DNA of 64,000 bases from Candidatus Neoehrlichia procyonis str. RAC413 (GCF_000964795.1 NZ_LANX01000001.1:434001-498000), one strand, 5' to 3'. Shown: positions 48,663-59,397, numbered from the stretch's first letter. Numbers and translations: made by a program. The notes: generated by a model not told the origin, from the sequence alone.

Positions 48663-49558
48663 TGTCCTACACATTCTTCTAAATGATCTTGCCAAAATTT
48701 ACGTACTTTTACAAATAAAAAAAGATGTATCTTCATTTGAAAATATTCTTCAAGCTCACTCTTCGATTGAAGACTTACATTTTTGATAACATTAGCATTT
48801 TTTCCTACAACAATAGTTTTATGACTTTCCTTTGTTACATATATCACCTGTTTTACAATTAAACTCCTCTCCTTCTCTTCAATTTGTTCAGTAACAACTG
48901 ATAAATTATATGGAAGCTCTTGACACAAAATCATAAATAATTTTTCTCTAGTAATCTCAGCTGTAAAGAATCTCATTGAAGCATCTGTTATCTGACCATC
49001 GGGATATAACCAAGGGCCGTAAGGAGATACTTCAGATAAATACCTTATCAAAGCATCAATTCCAAAATTTTTTAATGCAGATATAGCAAAAATGTTTTCA
49101 AAATTATATAAATGAGTAATATGCTCTAAAATTATATCCAGCTCTTTCTTGGAAATTAAATCTAATTTGTTGATTACTAAAATTACTTTAATTTGCAAAG
49201 CTTTGATTCTATTAATAATTTTCACAACATGAATATCTAAATATTTCTTTGGATCAATTACCAACATAGCTAAATCCACACCTTTAATAGACATCCATGC
49301 ATGCTTTACTAAAAATTTTTCCAATTTAGTTTTTGCGGCAAAAACTCCTGGGGTATCAGTAAATATTAGTTGCACATTTCCATTGGTATATACAGCATTC
49401 ATTTTAACACGAGTTGTCTGTACTTTAGGTGTAACTATTGATACTTTCTGACCAATCAATAAATTAATTAACGTAGATTTACCAGCATTTGTTGTTCCCA
49501 CAACAGTAATCATAGAACATTTTTTATTCTTATTACTTAACCCTTCATCACTATACAT
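48659..49558 (-). CDS. era: Ribosome-assembly GTPase Era
   Basis: 299 aa, normal length. An N-terminal GTPase domain carries the P-loop [14 protein letters not shown] near 21, switch TDTPGVF, and VINKLD for guanine recognition. The C-terminal half is the KH domain ([35 protein letters not shown]) that binds the 3' end of 16S rRNA. It overlaps the exonuclease start by four bases under the start chosen there. Confidence 0.97.
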   Translation of the reverse strand: MYSDEGLSNKNKKCSMITVVGTTNAGKSTLINLLIGQKVSIVTPKVQTTRVKMNAVYTNGNVQLIFTDTPGVFAAKTKLEKFLVKHAWMSIKGVDLAMLVIDPKKYLDIHVVKIINRIKALQIKVILVINKLDLISKKELDIILEHITHLYNFENIFAISALKNFGIDALIRYLSEVSPYGPWLYPDGQITDASMRFFTAEITREKLFMILCQELPYNLSVVTEQIEEKERSLIVKQVIYVTKESHKTIVVGKNANVIKNVSLQSKSELEEYFQMKIHLFLFVKVRKFWQDHLEECVGQ

Positions 49559-49836
49559 ACAAAACTACAAGTAAAACTTCTTACTAACTATAACACACCA
49601 ATCAACATAAATAATAAGATTTGTTGTTTTCTCTATAATTATTTAAAAACACCGCTCTTTAATTTCTTCTTTATTATATATTCAATCACACTATAAATAA
49701 AATTTTACAAACAACTAACCATCTTAATACATTTACCATGTATTTTTTATCTCTTCTTTTAACATACATAAACCATCAAGCATTTTTTTGCATAATGCTC
49801 TATCTGACAAATACTGATATTAGTAACTGTACAACT

Positions 49837-51186
49837 TTACTTATTCTTTAATAAACTCATTATATCAATATTCTTAAATTGCTCAAAATTCACCTTACCA
49901 AACTTACCAATAACACTATTTATTTGATGAAGTTGCTTTAAAAGCAAATTAATAGAGTTCACTGTAACTCCTGCACCTTTTGAAATTCTAAGTTTACGAG
50001 CTCCATTAAGTATTTTTGGATTACACTTCTCTTGCTTTGTCATAGAATTAATAATTGCAATATACTGGTTAATCCTACTATCATCAACCATGCTTGATAT
50101 TTGACGCTTCACATTATTATCAAAACTTGGAAGAAACTTTAGTATACTGGTAATACCTCCCATCTTATTTAATGCATTTAATTGCGCTACAAAATCATTA
50201 AGATCAAAACTACCTTTTTGCACTTTTTTTTGTAACTTATCTACTGCTTCTTTTCCTACAACTTCTGTAGCTTTCTCCACTAAAGAGGTAATATCACCCA
50301 TATTAAGTATTCTTTTTGCTATCCTATCAGGATAAAAATCCTCTAAATCATTTAGTTTTTCACCAGTAGCAATAAACTTAACTGGACAACCAACAACCAT
50401 TTTCATTGATAAAATAGCACCACCTCTAGTATCTCCATCTGCACGAGTTAATATAATACCAGTAATATCAAGATTTTCGTGAAAAACACTTGCAACATTT
50501 ACTGCATCTTGTCCCATCATAGAGTCTACAACCAATATAATTTCTGAAGGAGAGACTATATCTTTGATAGCTTTCAACTCTTTCATCATATCTTCATCAA
50601 CATGTAACCTTCCTGCTGTATCTAAAAGTAATACATCATAGCATTCATGCTGAGCAGCCTTTAAAGCTCTTTGAGCAATAATAACAGGCATCTCATCTTT
50701 GATTATAGGAATACTATCAACTGAAATCTGATTACCAAGAATTTGCAATTGTTCTTGTGCAGCAGGACGATAAACATCCAAAGAAGCCATTAATACTTTT
50801 TTTTGCTTACTACAAAGCTTCAATGCTATTTTCGCAGTACTAGTAGTCTTACCAACACCTTGCAATCCGACCATCATAATTACAGCAGGCTTACTACCTA
50901 TAATATTTAACTCGCTTTTACTACTTCCTAAAGCTTCTATTAAGTATTCTTCTATCTTTTTTATCACCATCTGACTAGGAAGAACACCTTTAACTACTTC
51001 CTCCCCAATAATATTACCTCTTATACTAGCAATAAGATCATTGACAACTTTTAAATTTACATCAGCATCAATTAATGCTTTACTGACCTCTTGCATCGTA
51101 TAATCAAAATCTTTATCAGAAATTACACGTTTACTATTTAATTTTTGAAATGCAGTAGCTAACCCACTTGTTAATGATTCAAACAT
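49837..51186 (-). CDS. ffh: Signal recognition particle protein Ffh
   Basis: 449 aa. Binds signal sequences and SRP RNA and delivers ribosomes to FtsY at the membrane. N domain (1-90); G domain with P-loop GLQGVGKTTSTAK near 107, DVYRPAAQEQL, DTAGRLHVD and TRADGDTRGG; M domain from about 300 with MGGITSILKFLP and RISKGAGVTVNSINLLLKQ. The start overlaps the end of the mrpD-like gene by 16 bp, so translation is probably coupled. The SRP RNA gene is not in this window. Confidence 0.97.
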   Translation of the reverse strand: MFESLTSGLATAFQKLNSKRVISDKDFDYTMQEVSKALIDADVNLKVVNDLIASIRGNIIGEEVVKGVLPSQMVIKKIEEYLIEALGSSKSELNIIGSKPAVIMMVGLQGVGKTTSTAKIALKLCSKQKKVLMASLDVYRPAAQEQLQILGNQISVDSIPIIKDEMPVIIAQRALKAAQHECYDVLLLDTAGRLHVDEDMMKELKAIKDIVSPSEIILVVDSMMGQDAVNVASVFHENLDITGIILTRADGDTRGGAILSMKMVVGCPVKFIATGEKLNDLEDFYPDRIAKRILNMGDITSLVEKATEVVGKEAVDKLQKKVQKGSFDLNDFVAQLNALNKMGGITSILKFLPSFDNNVKRQISSMVDDSRINQYIAIINSMTKQEKCNPKILNGARKLRISKGAGVTVNSINLLLKQLHQINSVIGKFGKVNFEQFKNIDIMSLLKNK

Positions 51187-52709
51187 AAAAATACAACTAC
51201 ACTACTAATAAATAACATACCAACTATAACAGTAAAGCTCAAAGATGTAATACCACAAGCTTTTACTATACCTCTACGACTATTGTTAAGCAACTTAATC
51301 ATAGATAATGTACTACCTTCTAAACTAGCAAAAATACTAAAAATGTACAAGACAAAAGTATAGAACTTTAATATAACACTTAATAAAAACGACCTATAAA
51401 TCCAATCTACATCTAAATTAAAATTCACTCTTCCCTTAAACGCATTACAAAAACAATAAAAAAGCAAAGCAGCAATAAAAAAAATCATGCATTGGGACAA
51501 TACATTACCGTAAGTATAAGAAAATTTATTTTCTATGCCTATAAAAAAAAAGCATTCTTTATACAATAATCCAGATAAAAGCAATATACAAGTCAATATT
51601 AACATTGAAATTTTAGTAAAAAACCCACTTTTGGCTATTTTATTAACACATTTTGCACTGGACATAAAAATAAACCAAAAAAATTTAAATCCTGTACTCA
51701 TTAATAATAACATACTACAAATAAGAAATAGCTTTCCAAATATTATATCTTTCAAACCTCCCAATTCTGAATTATGTAATATTAATGTTTTAACAATAAA
51801 TCCACTAGTACCAGGAAATCCTCCCATCGTTAACAAAGCCACCAAACAGCAGATTCCTTCTAAAGGCATTTTTTTTAATATATTACCCATTTCATTAATA
51901 TTTACGTTACCAGTATTGTTTATTACTGTATTAGCAATCATAAATAGCAACAACTGGTATAATATAGACAGTGCCATCTGTAAAACAATAATATCAGTTG
52001 CTATCATATAATTAAACCCTATGCTAATCAACAATAAACCCATCTGTCCAACTAAATTATAACAAAGTAATTTTCTGATATTATTTTCTAATAATGAAAA
52101 AATCATTCCATATATAGATGTTATTAACCCTATATATAACAAAATATCATGCCCCTGAAATAATTTTAATATAACATAAACCGCAGTTTTTGTAGTAAAA
52201 ACTGATAAAATCATTATCCCAATATCAGAAGCTACAGGATAAGCATGAGTAACCCAAGAAGACATAGGAAATGCTGCAGCATTAATTAGTAACCCTATAA
52301 AAAATAAAGTTGTTGGAATATTATTTAAAAATTTAGAAAAAGGAAATTGACATATTCCTATAAGCAAACAAACACCAGCAAAAAAATGCACACATGCATA
52401 ATGAATAAATGCTTTATATCTTTCTGGGTTATATCCTGCTGTAGATGAATTAATAGCAATAATAAGTAGTGCACATAATACCATAAATTCAAATGCAACC
52501 ACTACTATAGTCATATCACAAGATAATATTGCTACAGAATTACTGCTATAATATAGCAGATAAACTATCATTTCACGTTTACTAATATTCTTTGAACATA
52601 AATAAATTAAAAACATAGCCAAAGAAAATGTTATCAATAAAATACCATTATTCGAATTAAAAATATCCAAATATGTACTAACCTTTGACATCAATATAAC
52701 CAATAGCAT
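51171..52709 (-). CDS. mrpD: MrpD/NuoN-like proton-translocating membrane subunit
   Basis: 512 aa, about fourteen hydrophobic segments, of the proton-antiporter family shared by MrpA/D and NuoL/M/N. The central part contains the expected features: ASDIGIMILSVFTTKTAVYVILK, a lysine-bearing helix pair, then VGQMGLLLISIGF and LVALLTMGGFPGTSGFIVK. It most likely belongs with the other Mrp-type subunits at 57.7-59.9 kb, but it is separated from them by dnaK and rne and is joined to ffh instead. A NuoN-type role in complex I is the alternative. The upstream Met at 52709 or Met7 could be the start. Confidence 0.8.
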   Translation of the reverse strand: MLLVILMSKVSTYLDIFNSNNGILLITFSLAMFLIYLCSKNISKREMIVYLLYYSSNSVAILSCDMTIVVVAFEFMVLCALLIIAINSSTAGYNPERYKAFIHYACVHFFAGVCLLIGICQFPFSKFLNNIPTTLFFIGLLINAAAFPMSSWVTHAYPVASDIGIMILSVFTTKTAVYVILKLFQGHDILLYIGLITSIYGMIFSLLENNIRKLLCYNLVGQMGLLLISIGFNYMIATDIIVLQMALSILYQLLLFMIANTVINNTGNVNINEMGNILKKMPLEGICCLVALLTMGGFPGTSGFIVKTLILHNSELGGLKDIIFGKLFLICSMLLLMSTGFKFFWFIFMSSAKCVNKIAKSGFFTKISMLILTCILLLSGLLYKECFFFIGIENKFSYTYGNVLSQCMIFFIAALLFYCFCNAFKGRVNFNLDVDWIYRSFLLSVILKFYTFVLYIFSIFASLEGSTLSMIKLLNNSRRGIVKACGITSLSFTVIVGMLFISSVVVFLCLNH

Positions 52710-53030
52710 ACATCAACATATAGTATATTCATTTTTATTACTACATAAATATAAAGTGTATCACAAAATGCATAATGTCTATTAACACTGTAGATTTTTA
52801 ACATTGTTAAATAATCAGATATATCAAGTCTTAACTAATTATAGCAAGTTATTTGCAATACCTAAAATATACAAATCAATTATAATAACTATAGACTACT
52901 TACATGAATGTACTCATATTAACTTAGTTATCAACCTATTTAATTAATAAATTTTAATTAAAGTCAAAGTATAGATATATAAAAATTATTCATATTCAAA
53001 AAAATAAATATAACATTATTAAATAAATAC
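52710..53030. other. Spacer mrpD-like/RatA-like
   Basis: 321 bp of AT-rich sequence. Nothing recognised. Confidence 0.5.
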
Positions 53031-53501
53031 TTAGGCATTCAAATCTCGGTTAAATAAATAACTTGCCCTATTTTTAAAAGCTAAAATTAAGTTTTTTTGT
53101 ATAATTGGAGAAGTAAAATTAAACATAGAGTGCAAAGCTTTGTATTTAAATGAACAGTTTATGCAAAACCTGACCAATGATTTTTTACTATTACAAGGTA
53201 TAAAAACCCAATTACTATATAAAAAATCAAAAATACCTTCAATTGACTCTATTTTTATCCACCCATCATCAGTAGAAGTAGGAGCACAAAACCGTATATA
53301 TGAAGAATAACTTCCCCTTATACCTTTAAAACTTGCAATTAAATCTGCAACAATAAACTTATCCCCACGATTTTTAATATATACTGCTGTACACCACGGA
53401 AGAAAATCAGGATATTTTTCTACATCCAACACAATAGAAAATAAGTCCGTAGCACAAAAATCTACTATGTCTTCACTCCAAAACTTATATTCATTTGGCA
53501 T
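53031..53501 (-). CDS. RatA/COQ10-type START-domain protein
   Basis: 156 aa from the preferred start. SRPBCC/START-fold family that includes RatA and the coenzyme-Q-binding protein COQ10. Typical opening: a short strand, then DLFSIVLDVEKYPDFLPWCTAVYI. Later RGSYSSYIRF, FDFLYSNWVF and a long C-terminal helix IIQKNLILAFKNRASYLF complete the helix-grip fold. The frame is open up to an ATG at 53531, but MPNEYKFW (53501) matches where the family begins, and the longer start would sit just against the 3' end of the RNA gene. In alphaproteobacteria the role is more likely in ubiquinone handling than as a toxin. Confidence 0.85.
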   Translation of the reverse strand: MPNEYKFWSEDIVDFCATDLFSIVLDVEKYPDFLPWCTAVYIKNRGDKFIVADLIASFKGIRGSYSSYIRFCAPTSTDDGWIKIESIEGIFDFLYSNWVFIPCNSKKSLVRFCINCSFKYKALHSMFNFTSPIIQKNLILAFKNRASYLFNRDLNA

Positions 53502-53534
53502 AGTACAACACAAAATATAAGAGAGCCGCATTTG

Positions 53535-53686
53535 CCGTCATGTTTCTGCGTATCCTGAGACACAAGCTAACGTGGGCACCATATAACAATTACCAATGAA
53601 TTGACAGTGATAGCTCCCTAAAAAATAAAACGGGCTCGAGGAACTATTAACTTTAACGTACAACGCAGCACCTCCATCGCAGTTGT
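53535..53686 (-). ncRNA. ssrS: Probable 6S RNA
   Basis: A GC-richer island of about 150 nt behind dnaK. It folds into one long nested rod: 53663-53668 with 53546-53551 (CTGCGT/ACGCAG), 53647-53653 with 53564-53570 (AAGTTAA/TTAGCTT), 53610-53618 with 53574-53582 (GGGAGCTAT/ATGGTGCCC, one mismatch), and 53599-53603 with 53587-53591 (CAATT/AATTG). A 28-nt unpaired stretch lies on the 5' side (53619-53646). Closing stem, large bubble and apical arm are the layout of 6S RNA, which mimics an open promoter and holds sigma-70 RNA polymerase. It lacks SRP-RNA and tmRNA signatures. Identity is inferred from shape, size and promoter. Confidence 0.55.
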
Positions 53687-53691
53687 AACAC

Positions 53692-53720
53692 AATATAGTA
53701 CACACGTCAATTATTATCAA
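53692..53720 (-). promoter_or_regulatory. Promoter of the putative 6S RNA
   Basis: On the minus strand: -35 TTGATA (53720-53715), a spacer of exactly 17 bases, then -10 TATATT (53697-53692). Transcription would begin near 53686, at the base of the structured island. It begins three bases after the dnaK stop. Confidence 0.65.
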
Positions 53721-53722
53721 GA

Positions 53723-55633
53723 TTACTTATCATTTTTATCAATTTCTTGATAATCTGAATCAACAACTTTTTCATCACTATTTGTACCACTTGCTGCATC
53801 GCCACTACTAGCATTATTTGAAGATGCACTATTATTAGCACTAGAGTACATAGCTTCCCCTAGTTTCATTGATACTCGTGATAAACTGTCAAATTTTTGT
53901 TGAATTACTTCTACATCATCTATATTATCACTACCCATACAGTCTTTTAATTCTTTAATAGCATCTACTATAGCAGATTTATCAGATTCAGAAACTTTAT
54001 CTCCATATTCTTTAAGAGATTTTTCTGTAGAATGTATAAGATTTTCTGAATTATTCTTTACTTCAACAAATTTCTTACGCTTTTTATCTTCTTCAGCTTT
54101 TTCTTGTGCTTCTTGAATCATTCTCTTAATTTCATCATCACTCAAACCACCAGATGATTGTATCTTAATCGCTTGTTCTTTTCCTGATGCTTTATCTTTT
54201 GCTGAAACATGCACTATACCATTAGCATCTATGTCAAACGTAACTTCGATTTGCGGCATTCCACGAGGTGCCGAAGGAATACCTTCTAAGCTAAATTGAC
54301 CTAACAATTTATTATCAGCAGCCATTTCCCTTTCTCCCTGAAAGACTTTAATAGTTACAGCAGTTTGACCATCTTCTGCCGTAGAAAATACTTGTGACTT
54401 TTTTGTAGGGATAGTTGTATTACGATCAATTAAACGAGTAAAAACACCACCTAAAGTTTCAATACCTAACGATAGTGGTGTAACATCCAATAATAATACA
54501 TCCCTAATATCTCCAGATAATATACTACCTTGAATTGCTGCACCAATTGCCACAACTTCATCAGGATTAACACCTTTATGAGGTTCCTTCCCAAAAAAGT
54601 CTTTTACTTTTTGAATCACCTTAGGCATTCTAGTCATTCCACCGACCAGAACCACTTCATCTACTTTATCTGCAGAAATACCAGCATCCTTTAATGCTTT
54701 TTGACATGGATCTATAGTCCTATCAATTAAATGAGCAACTAAATTTTCAAATTTTGCTCTTGTTAATTTTAAACTTAAGTGCTTAGGACCACTATTATCA
54801 CTTGAAATAAAAGGAAGATTTATGTCTGTTTCCATTCTGCTAGACAATTCAATTTTAGCTTTTTCAGATGCCTCTTTTATTCTTTGCACTGCCATCGCAT
54901 CATTTCTTAGATCTATACCACTTTCACTTTTAAAATAATCCATTAAATGATTCATAATTGCATGGTCAAAATCCTCACCACCAAGCATAGTATCACCATT
55001 TGTTGCTTTAACTTCAAAAACTCCATCTGCTATTTCTAAAATTGAAACATCAAAGGTACCACCACCTAAATCATATACTACTATTACCTTCTGCTTATCA
55101 CTTTTATTTAACCCATATGCCAATGCTGCTGCTGTTGGTTCATTGATAATTCTAATAACATCAAGACCTGCTATCCTGCCTGCATCTTTTGTAGCCTGAC
55201 GTTGTGCATCATTAAAATACGCAGGAACCGTTATTACTGCCTTTTCAACTTTATAGCCAAGATAACTTTCTGCAGTATCCTTCATTTTTTCTAATATAAA
55301 AGCACCTATCTGACTAGGAGAATACTCTTTATCACGTATCTTAATCCATGCATCCCCATTTTTAGCAGACACAACCTCATATGAAGACTTAATATTTTTA
55401 ATATCTTGGTACCTACGACCTATCAACCTTTTACTAGCATATATTGTATTCTTAGCATTAGTAGTTGCTTGACGCTTTGCAGAATCACCTACTAATCTCT
55501 CATTGTCAGTAAACGCAACAATAGATGGAGTAGTTCTTGCCCCTTCGCTATTCTCAATAGCTTTAGCATCTCCTCCTTCCATTATTGCAACACAAGAATT
55601 TGTTGTACCTAAATCTATACCTATGACTGCCAT
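53723..55633 (-). CDS. dnaK: Chaperone DnaK (Hsp70)
   Basis: 636 aa from the preferred start. Cytoplasmic ATP-dependent chaperone. The ATPase domain opens [20 protein letters not shown] and has phosphate motif [15 protein letters not shown] and adenosine motif [13 protein letters not shown]. The substrate domain follows [17 protein letters not shown]. The C-terminal lid ends in a Ser/Asn/Ala-rich tail and acidic [14 protein letters not shown]. The frame is open to 55672, but GGGGAAGG sits eight bases before ATG 55633, where all family members start. dnaJ and grpE are not adjacent. Confidence 0.98.
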   Translation of the reverse strand: MAVIGIDLGTTNSCVAIMEGGDAKAIENSEGARTTPSIVAFTDNERLVGDSAKRQATTNAKNTIYASKRLIGRRYQDIKNIKSSYEVVSAKNGDAWIKIRDKEYSPSQIGAFILEKMKDTAESYLGYKVEKAVITVPAYFNDAQRQATKDAGRIAGLDVIRIINEPTAAALAYGLNKSDKQKVIVVYDLGGGTFDVSILEIADGVFEVKATNGDTMLGGEDFDHAIMNHLMDYFKSESGIDLRNDAMAVQRIKEASEKAKIELSSRMETDINLPFISSDNSGPKHLSLKLTRAKFENLVAHLIDRTIDPCQKALKDAGISADKVDEVVLVGGMTRMPKVIQKVKDFFGKEPHKGVNPDEVVAIGAAIQGSILSGDIRDVLLLDVTPLSLGIETLGGVFTRLIDRNTTIPTKKSQVFSTAEDGQTAVTIKVFQGEREMAADNKLLGQFSLEGIPSAPRGMPQIEVTFDIDANGIVHVSAKDKASGKEQAIKIQSSGGLSDDEIKRMIQEAQEKAEEDKKRKKFVEVKNNSENLIHSTEKSLKEYGDKVSESDKSAIVDAIKELKDCMGSDNIDDVEVIQQKFDSLSRVSMKLGEAMYSSANNSASSNNASSGDAASGTNSDEKVVDSDYQEIDKNDK

Positions 55634-55731
55634 AATAAAACCTTCCCCAAAAATTTCATAAAAAATCAACAATAACTTGATGTATCATATAATCACCAAA
55701 ACACCATATTACAACCCTATTCTTTGATAAT

Positions 55732-57603
55732 TTAGCAAAATTTATGATTTATAAATATCTTACGCAACCATCTTCTACTCCATGTTTCTGCATGATCAAT
55801 ATTTTTTACATTACAAATTACATCATGATCCTTTGCAACATCTATATTATTTTCATTATTCTTGTAATTTATAGTAAATAAATTTACCGCATCTTCATGA
55901 CAAGTATCTTTATCAAATACCTTCTCTAAGCTTATACTAAAATCAGAAATATTAAATACCTGATTAACGTGTAATTTTATGATAACATTAAATTCTTCTT
56001 CAATATCAAATATATGTTTACGCTTATTATTAAAAATATAAGACATCATCTGCTCATTAGTAAAAACATTAATAATTTTCTCTCTATTCTTATTAGCAGA
56101 ATACCTAACTTCCCTTAATATATCAGCTGATATTGACTCTAAAGATCTTACACGACCCACTCCTTTGCAATGCCCACACTGAACAGTATTTGCTTCAAAT
56201 ATACTTTGTTTAATCCTCTGCCTTGATATCTCCATCAGACCAAATGCACTAATACAACCAAATTGTACTTTCGCTTTATCATGTTTAAATGCTTCTTTCA
56301 ATTCAGACTCTACTACTCTACAATAGCGGTACTTTAACATATCAATAAAATCTATTACTATTAACCCAGATAATCCTCGTAAATTTACTTGCTTGGCAAT
56401 TTCTTTAACTGCTTCCATATTTGTTTTATATGCAGTTTCTTCAATACTATCTTCTCCTGTCATGCGTCCGGAATTAACATCAATCGATACTAAAGCTTCT
56501 GTAGAAGTTATAACTAAATACCCACCAGATGGAAGGTATACTTTATTACTATATAAATCAAGAACTTGTAAATCAACTTTATAATATGTAAAAATTGGCA
56601 TACTTCCTTTATACAGCTTTAAGCGTAGCTTGTTTCTGAACATAAATTTTACACATTCTTTCGCTACTTCATAAGCTGCAATACCAGAAACAATCACATC
56701 TCGAACATTTTCATCACAAAAATCCCTCAATGTCCTCTTAATGATATCCCCTTCAACATAAAGCAATGTTGGAGGGTTCATATTTGAATAATTACTGCAT
56801 ATACTTTTCCATGTAGATTGTAAATACAACAAATCCTGCTCTATTTCTTTTTGACTTTTGTGATTACCAGCAGTTCTAATAATAACTCCAGATTCTTTAG
56901 GTAATTTTATATTATTAAGCAAATTTTTTAGATTTTTTCTATCCTGAACATCCTCTATACGACGAGATATTCCACTACTTCTTTTGCCAGAATTAGGCAT
57001 AAATATACAATATCTTCCAATTAACGTAATAAAAGTAGAAAAAGTTGCACATTTATTACCACGCTCTTCCTTAATAATTTGCACCATAATTTTTTGATCA
57101 ACTTTAATTACATCTTGAACCTTATACATCTTATGAAAAAGAGCTCTTGACTTATTATTTCGTGAATTATTATCTTTTTTCTGACAATTAGCTTTATCAT
57201 CTGCATTATTGTCATCTATTCTAATACTTTCATCCTTATCATTATCACTGCATATACTATCAAGCTTATCATCATTTCTTATTGAACCTTTTATAAAATC
57301 TTGATCTTCATCATACATTAACTGCAATAAGCTTTCTTTTTCATCTTGAGAAATCTGATAATGCTCGACCGATATCTCGGAAAAAGGCAAAAAACCATGC
57401 TTACTAATACCATACTCAATAAACACTGCCTGTAAAGATGGTTCTATACGTCTCACTACAGCATAGTATATACTACCCTTAATCCGTCTCTTATTTTTTA
57501 ACTCTTGATCAAATTCCACAATTTGATTATTACACAACACTGCAACTCTTACTTCATCTGGGCATACTGCATCGATTAGTATTCTTTTACTATAACTTGA
57601 CAC
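55732..57603 (-). CDS. rne: Ribonuclease E/G
   Basis: 623 aa. Endoribonuclease that starts mRNA decay and processes rRNA and tRNA. N-terminal S1 domain (GSIYYAVVRRIEPSLQAVFI... to about 80), interrupted by an acidic, low-complexity insert of roughly 60 residues (DKLDSICSDNDKDES..., about 100-160). The catalytic DNase-I-like part has SIDVNSGRMTGEDSIEETAY and GLIVIDFIDML with the metal-binding aspartates. The zinc link is CGHCKGVGRV near 472. The long C-terminal scaffold of E. coli RNase E is absent, so rng is an alternative name. It is separated from dnaK by a short spacer. Confidence 0.93.
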   Translation of the reverse strand: MSSYSKRILIDAVCPDEVRVAVLCNNQIVEFDQELKNKRRIKGSIYYAVVRRIEPSLQAVFIEYGISKHGFLPFSEISVEHYQISQDEKESLLQLMYDEDQDFIKGSIRNDDKLDSICSDNDKDESIRIDDNNADDKANCQKKDNNSRNNKSRALFHKMYKVQDVIKVDQKIMVQIIKEERGNKCATFSTFITLIGRYCIFMPNSGKRSSGISRRIEDVQDRKNLKNLLNNIKLPKESGVIIRTAGNHKSQKEIEQDLLYLQSTWKSICSNYSNMNPPTLLYVEGDIIKRTLRDFCDENVRDVIVSGIAAYEVAKECVKFMFRNKLRLKLYKGSMPIFTYYKVDLQVLDLYSNKVYLPSGGYLVITSTEALVSIDVNSGRMTGEDSIEETAYKTNMEAVKEIAKQVNLRGLSGLIVIDFIDMLKYRYCRVVESELKEAFKHDKAKVQFGCISAFGLMEISRQRIKQSIFEANTVQCGHCKGVGRVRSLESISADILREVRYSANKNREKIINVFTNEQMMSYIFNNKRKHIFDIEEEFNVIIKLHVNQVFNISDFSISLEKVFDKDTCHEDAVNLFTINYKNNENNIDVAKDHDVICNVKNIDHAETWSRRWLRKIFINHKFC

Positions 57604-57689
57604 AAAAACTATACCATTTTTATTAATAATCCCAAAATAATATAAAGCAACTATACTGATTACTAGCCATATAATTATATTTTATCGTA

Positions 57690-58055
57690 TCAATTGTCAA
57701 CAATACTGTTACAAGAGATCTGTAAAGACAATTCACTTTCCTGAATACATAAGAACTCTTCTTTTATTCTAACAACAATTGAAAGTCCAACTGCTAATGT
57801 AGCAACCCCAACGACTATTGCAGTTAACATTAACACACTTGGCAATGGATTACTATATAAAGTAGCATGTAAATTTAAAATAGGAATAGAAGCATCCTTT
57901 ACATAGCCTATCGATATATAAAATAATAATACAGAAGACTGTAAAACATTTAATCCTAGTAATTTTCTTACATAATTTTCATCAATAATAGTAATATATA
58001 ACCCAATAACCATTAAAACCATTGATACCATATAATTAACATAACCAAAAATCAT
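57690..58055 (-). CDS. mrpC: Mrp antiporter subunit C (NuoK-like)
   Basis: 121 aa with three membrane segments (about 5-25, 32-52, 73-98) and a polar tail. The middle shows GLNVLQSSVLLFYISIGYV and the third segment PLPSVLMLTAIVVGVATLAVGLSI, the MrpC/NuoK layout. It belongs to a multi-subunit sodium/proton antiporter of the inner membrane. It lies 375 bp beyond the rest of the cluster. Confidence 0.88.
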   Translation of the reverse strand: MIFGYVNYMVSMVLMVIGLYITIIDENYVRKLLGLNVLQSSVLLFYISIGYVKDASIPILNLHATLYSNPLPSVLMLTAIVVGVATLAVGLSIVVRIKEEFLCIQESELSLQISCNSIVDN

Positions 58056-58430
58056 AACACCTAACCTTAATCACATAATAAAAAAGCCCTATATAACATA
58101 ACGACCATAATAAAATGCTCTAAATAAATACAATAGAAAATATTACCAATATTTTCACTTTTCTAATAGCATAAATAAAAGAATGCTATACTGTTCACAG
58201 CACAAACTTATATATGGTTTTACTTACTCTTTACTATCAAGCAAAACTACTACCCATAAATTTTTACTAACTAATGCTAATTACTAAAATCCTTTATCTT
58301 ACAAAGTAGCTAAACTGTAAATAATTAAGTAACTTATGCGCTATTATATTGCATAAAAAATAAATTTCATAAATGTTATCAGTAAATATCTAACATGGTT
58401 TTAATGCAGCAGAATTCTACAAAATATATC
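58056..58430. other. Spacer mrpC/mrpB
   Basis: 375 bp of AT-rich sequence splitting the antiporter cluster. No missing subunit or relic seen. Confidence 0.5.
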
Positions 58431-58847
58431 TTATCTTTTTCTTGATGCAAAACTTAAATAAATACTAATCATAGCACTAAATACTGTCATGCCCACTCCA
58501 AATTCTATAATAAAAATACCTAATTGTTGTGCTGCTACAGAATTACTAAGTAATACAGAATAAGACAAAAATTCACCACCTAAAAACATGGTCACAATTC
58601 CAGTAATAACATATATTAACACTCCTATAGCACCAATCACATGAATACTAAACATTGAAATTACTTTAAATACAGCAGTAGTTCCAAATACCATAACATA
58701 AAAAATCACAGCTGATGCAATAATAACACCTGCTTGAAATCCTCCTCCTGGACTATAATCACCATGTACTTGAATATATAATCCATATAAAAGCATAATA
58801 GGCATTATAAAAGGAAGAATAGTACGCAAAACAACATTTTTAATCAT
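58431..58847 (-). CDS. mrpB: Mrp antiporter subunit B (MnhB domain)
   Basis: 138 aa, four membrane segments. The conserved MnhB motif HGDYSPGGGFQAGVIIASA is intact. Opening LRTILPFIMPIMLLYGLYIQ. Overlaps the preceding gene by 8 bp, showing translational coupling. Part of the membrane antiporter that exchanges sodium or other cations for protons. Confidence 0.92.
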   Translation of the reverse strand: MIKNVVLRTILPFIMPIMLLYGLYIQVHGDYSPGGGFQAGVIIASAVIFYVMVFGTTAVFKVISMFSIHVIGAIGVLIYVITGIVTMFLGGEFLSYSVLLSNSVAAQQLGIFIIEFGVGMTVFSAMISIYLSFASRKR

Positions 58848-59394
58848 TAATTTTTTCTCTTTTTAGTAACAAAAATACGCATAATGCTGCTGTAAACACA
58901 ACCACTGTTTCACATAATGTATCATATCCACGAAAACTTGCTAAAATTGCTGTAACTACATTAGGAATACCTATATTATTATCTGCACTTTCCACATAGT
59001 ATGGAATAATATGTTGACTTACAGCAGAATGCAAACTTCCAAATCTTGGAAAATCTGTAACAGCATACATTAAACTTAATAACATTAACACTGCACATAT
59101 AACTGAAATTAATATTTTTGCTACATTACTAGGATTTTTTTTAATACTTTGTACTTTTATCAATGATAATGCAGAAAGCATCAACACTGTACTTAATCCT
59201 GCACCAACAGAAGCTTCTGTAATTGCAACATCTGGCGCATCAAGAATTAAATACAAAAGAGCCATAATAAAGCTAAACATGCACATTACAACCGTACTGT
59301 CAATTAAACTTCTCAAAAACACTAAAGCAAAAGATGTAACAAATAATAAAACTAATAATACTAAATCAAAAAGAAAAATATGATCTTTAAGCAT
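58840..59394 (-). CDS. Mrp/Mbh-type antiporter subunit (DUF4040, MrpA C-terminal-like)
   Basis: 184 aa, about five membrane segments. The stretch ALLYLILDAPDVAITEASVGAGL is the hallmark of the domain that forms the C-terminal part of MrpA or a separate MbhD-type subunit. The later part (VVTAILASFRGYDTLCETVVVFTAAL) matches the MbhE-type segment, so two small modules appear fused. Between mrpG (3 bp away) and mrpB (8-bp overlap). Confidence 0.85.
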   Translation of the reverse strand: MLKDHIFLFDLVLLVLLFVTSFALVFLRSLIDSTVVMCMFSFIMALLYLILDAPDVAITEASVGAGLSTVLMLSALSLIKVQSIKKNPSNVAKILISVICAVLMLLSLMYAVTDFPRFGSLHSAVSQHIIPYYVESADNNIGIPNVVTAILASFRGYDTLCETVVVFTAALCVFLLLKREKIND

Positions 59395-59397
59395 ATC

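Noticed and set aside
53538-53720. A 60-codon frame, or an SRP RNA or tmRNA, behind dnaK
   Set aside because: The region folds as a long rod with its own promoter. It lacks the GGAAGGAAGCAG-type loop of SRP RNA and the T-arm and tag of tmRNA, so 6S RNA fits best and a protein is unlikely.
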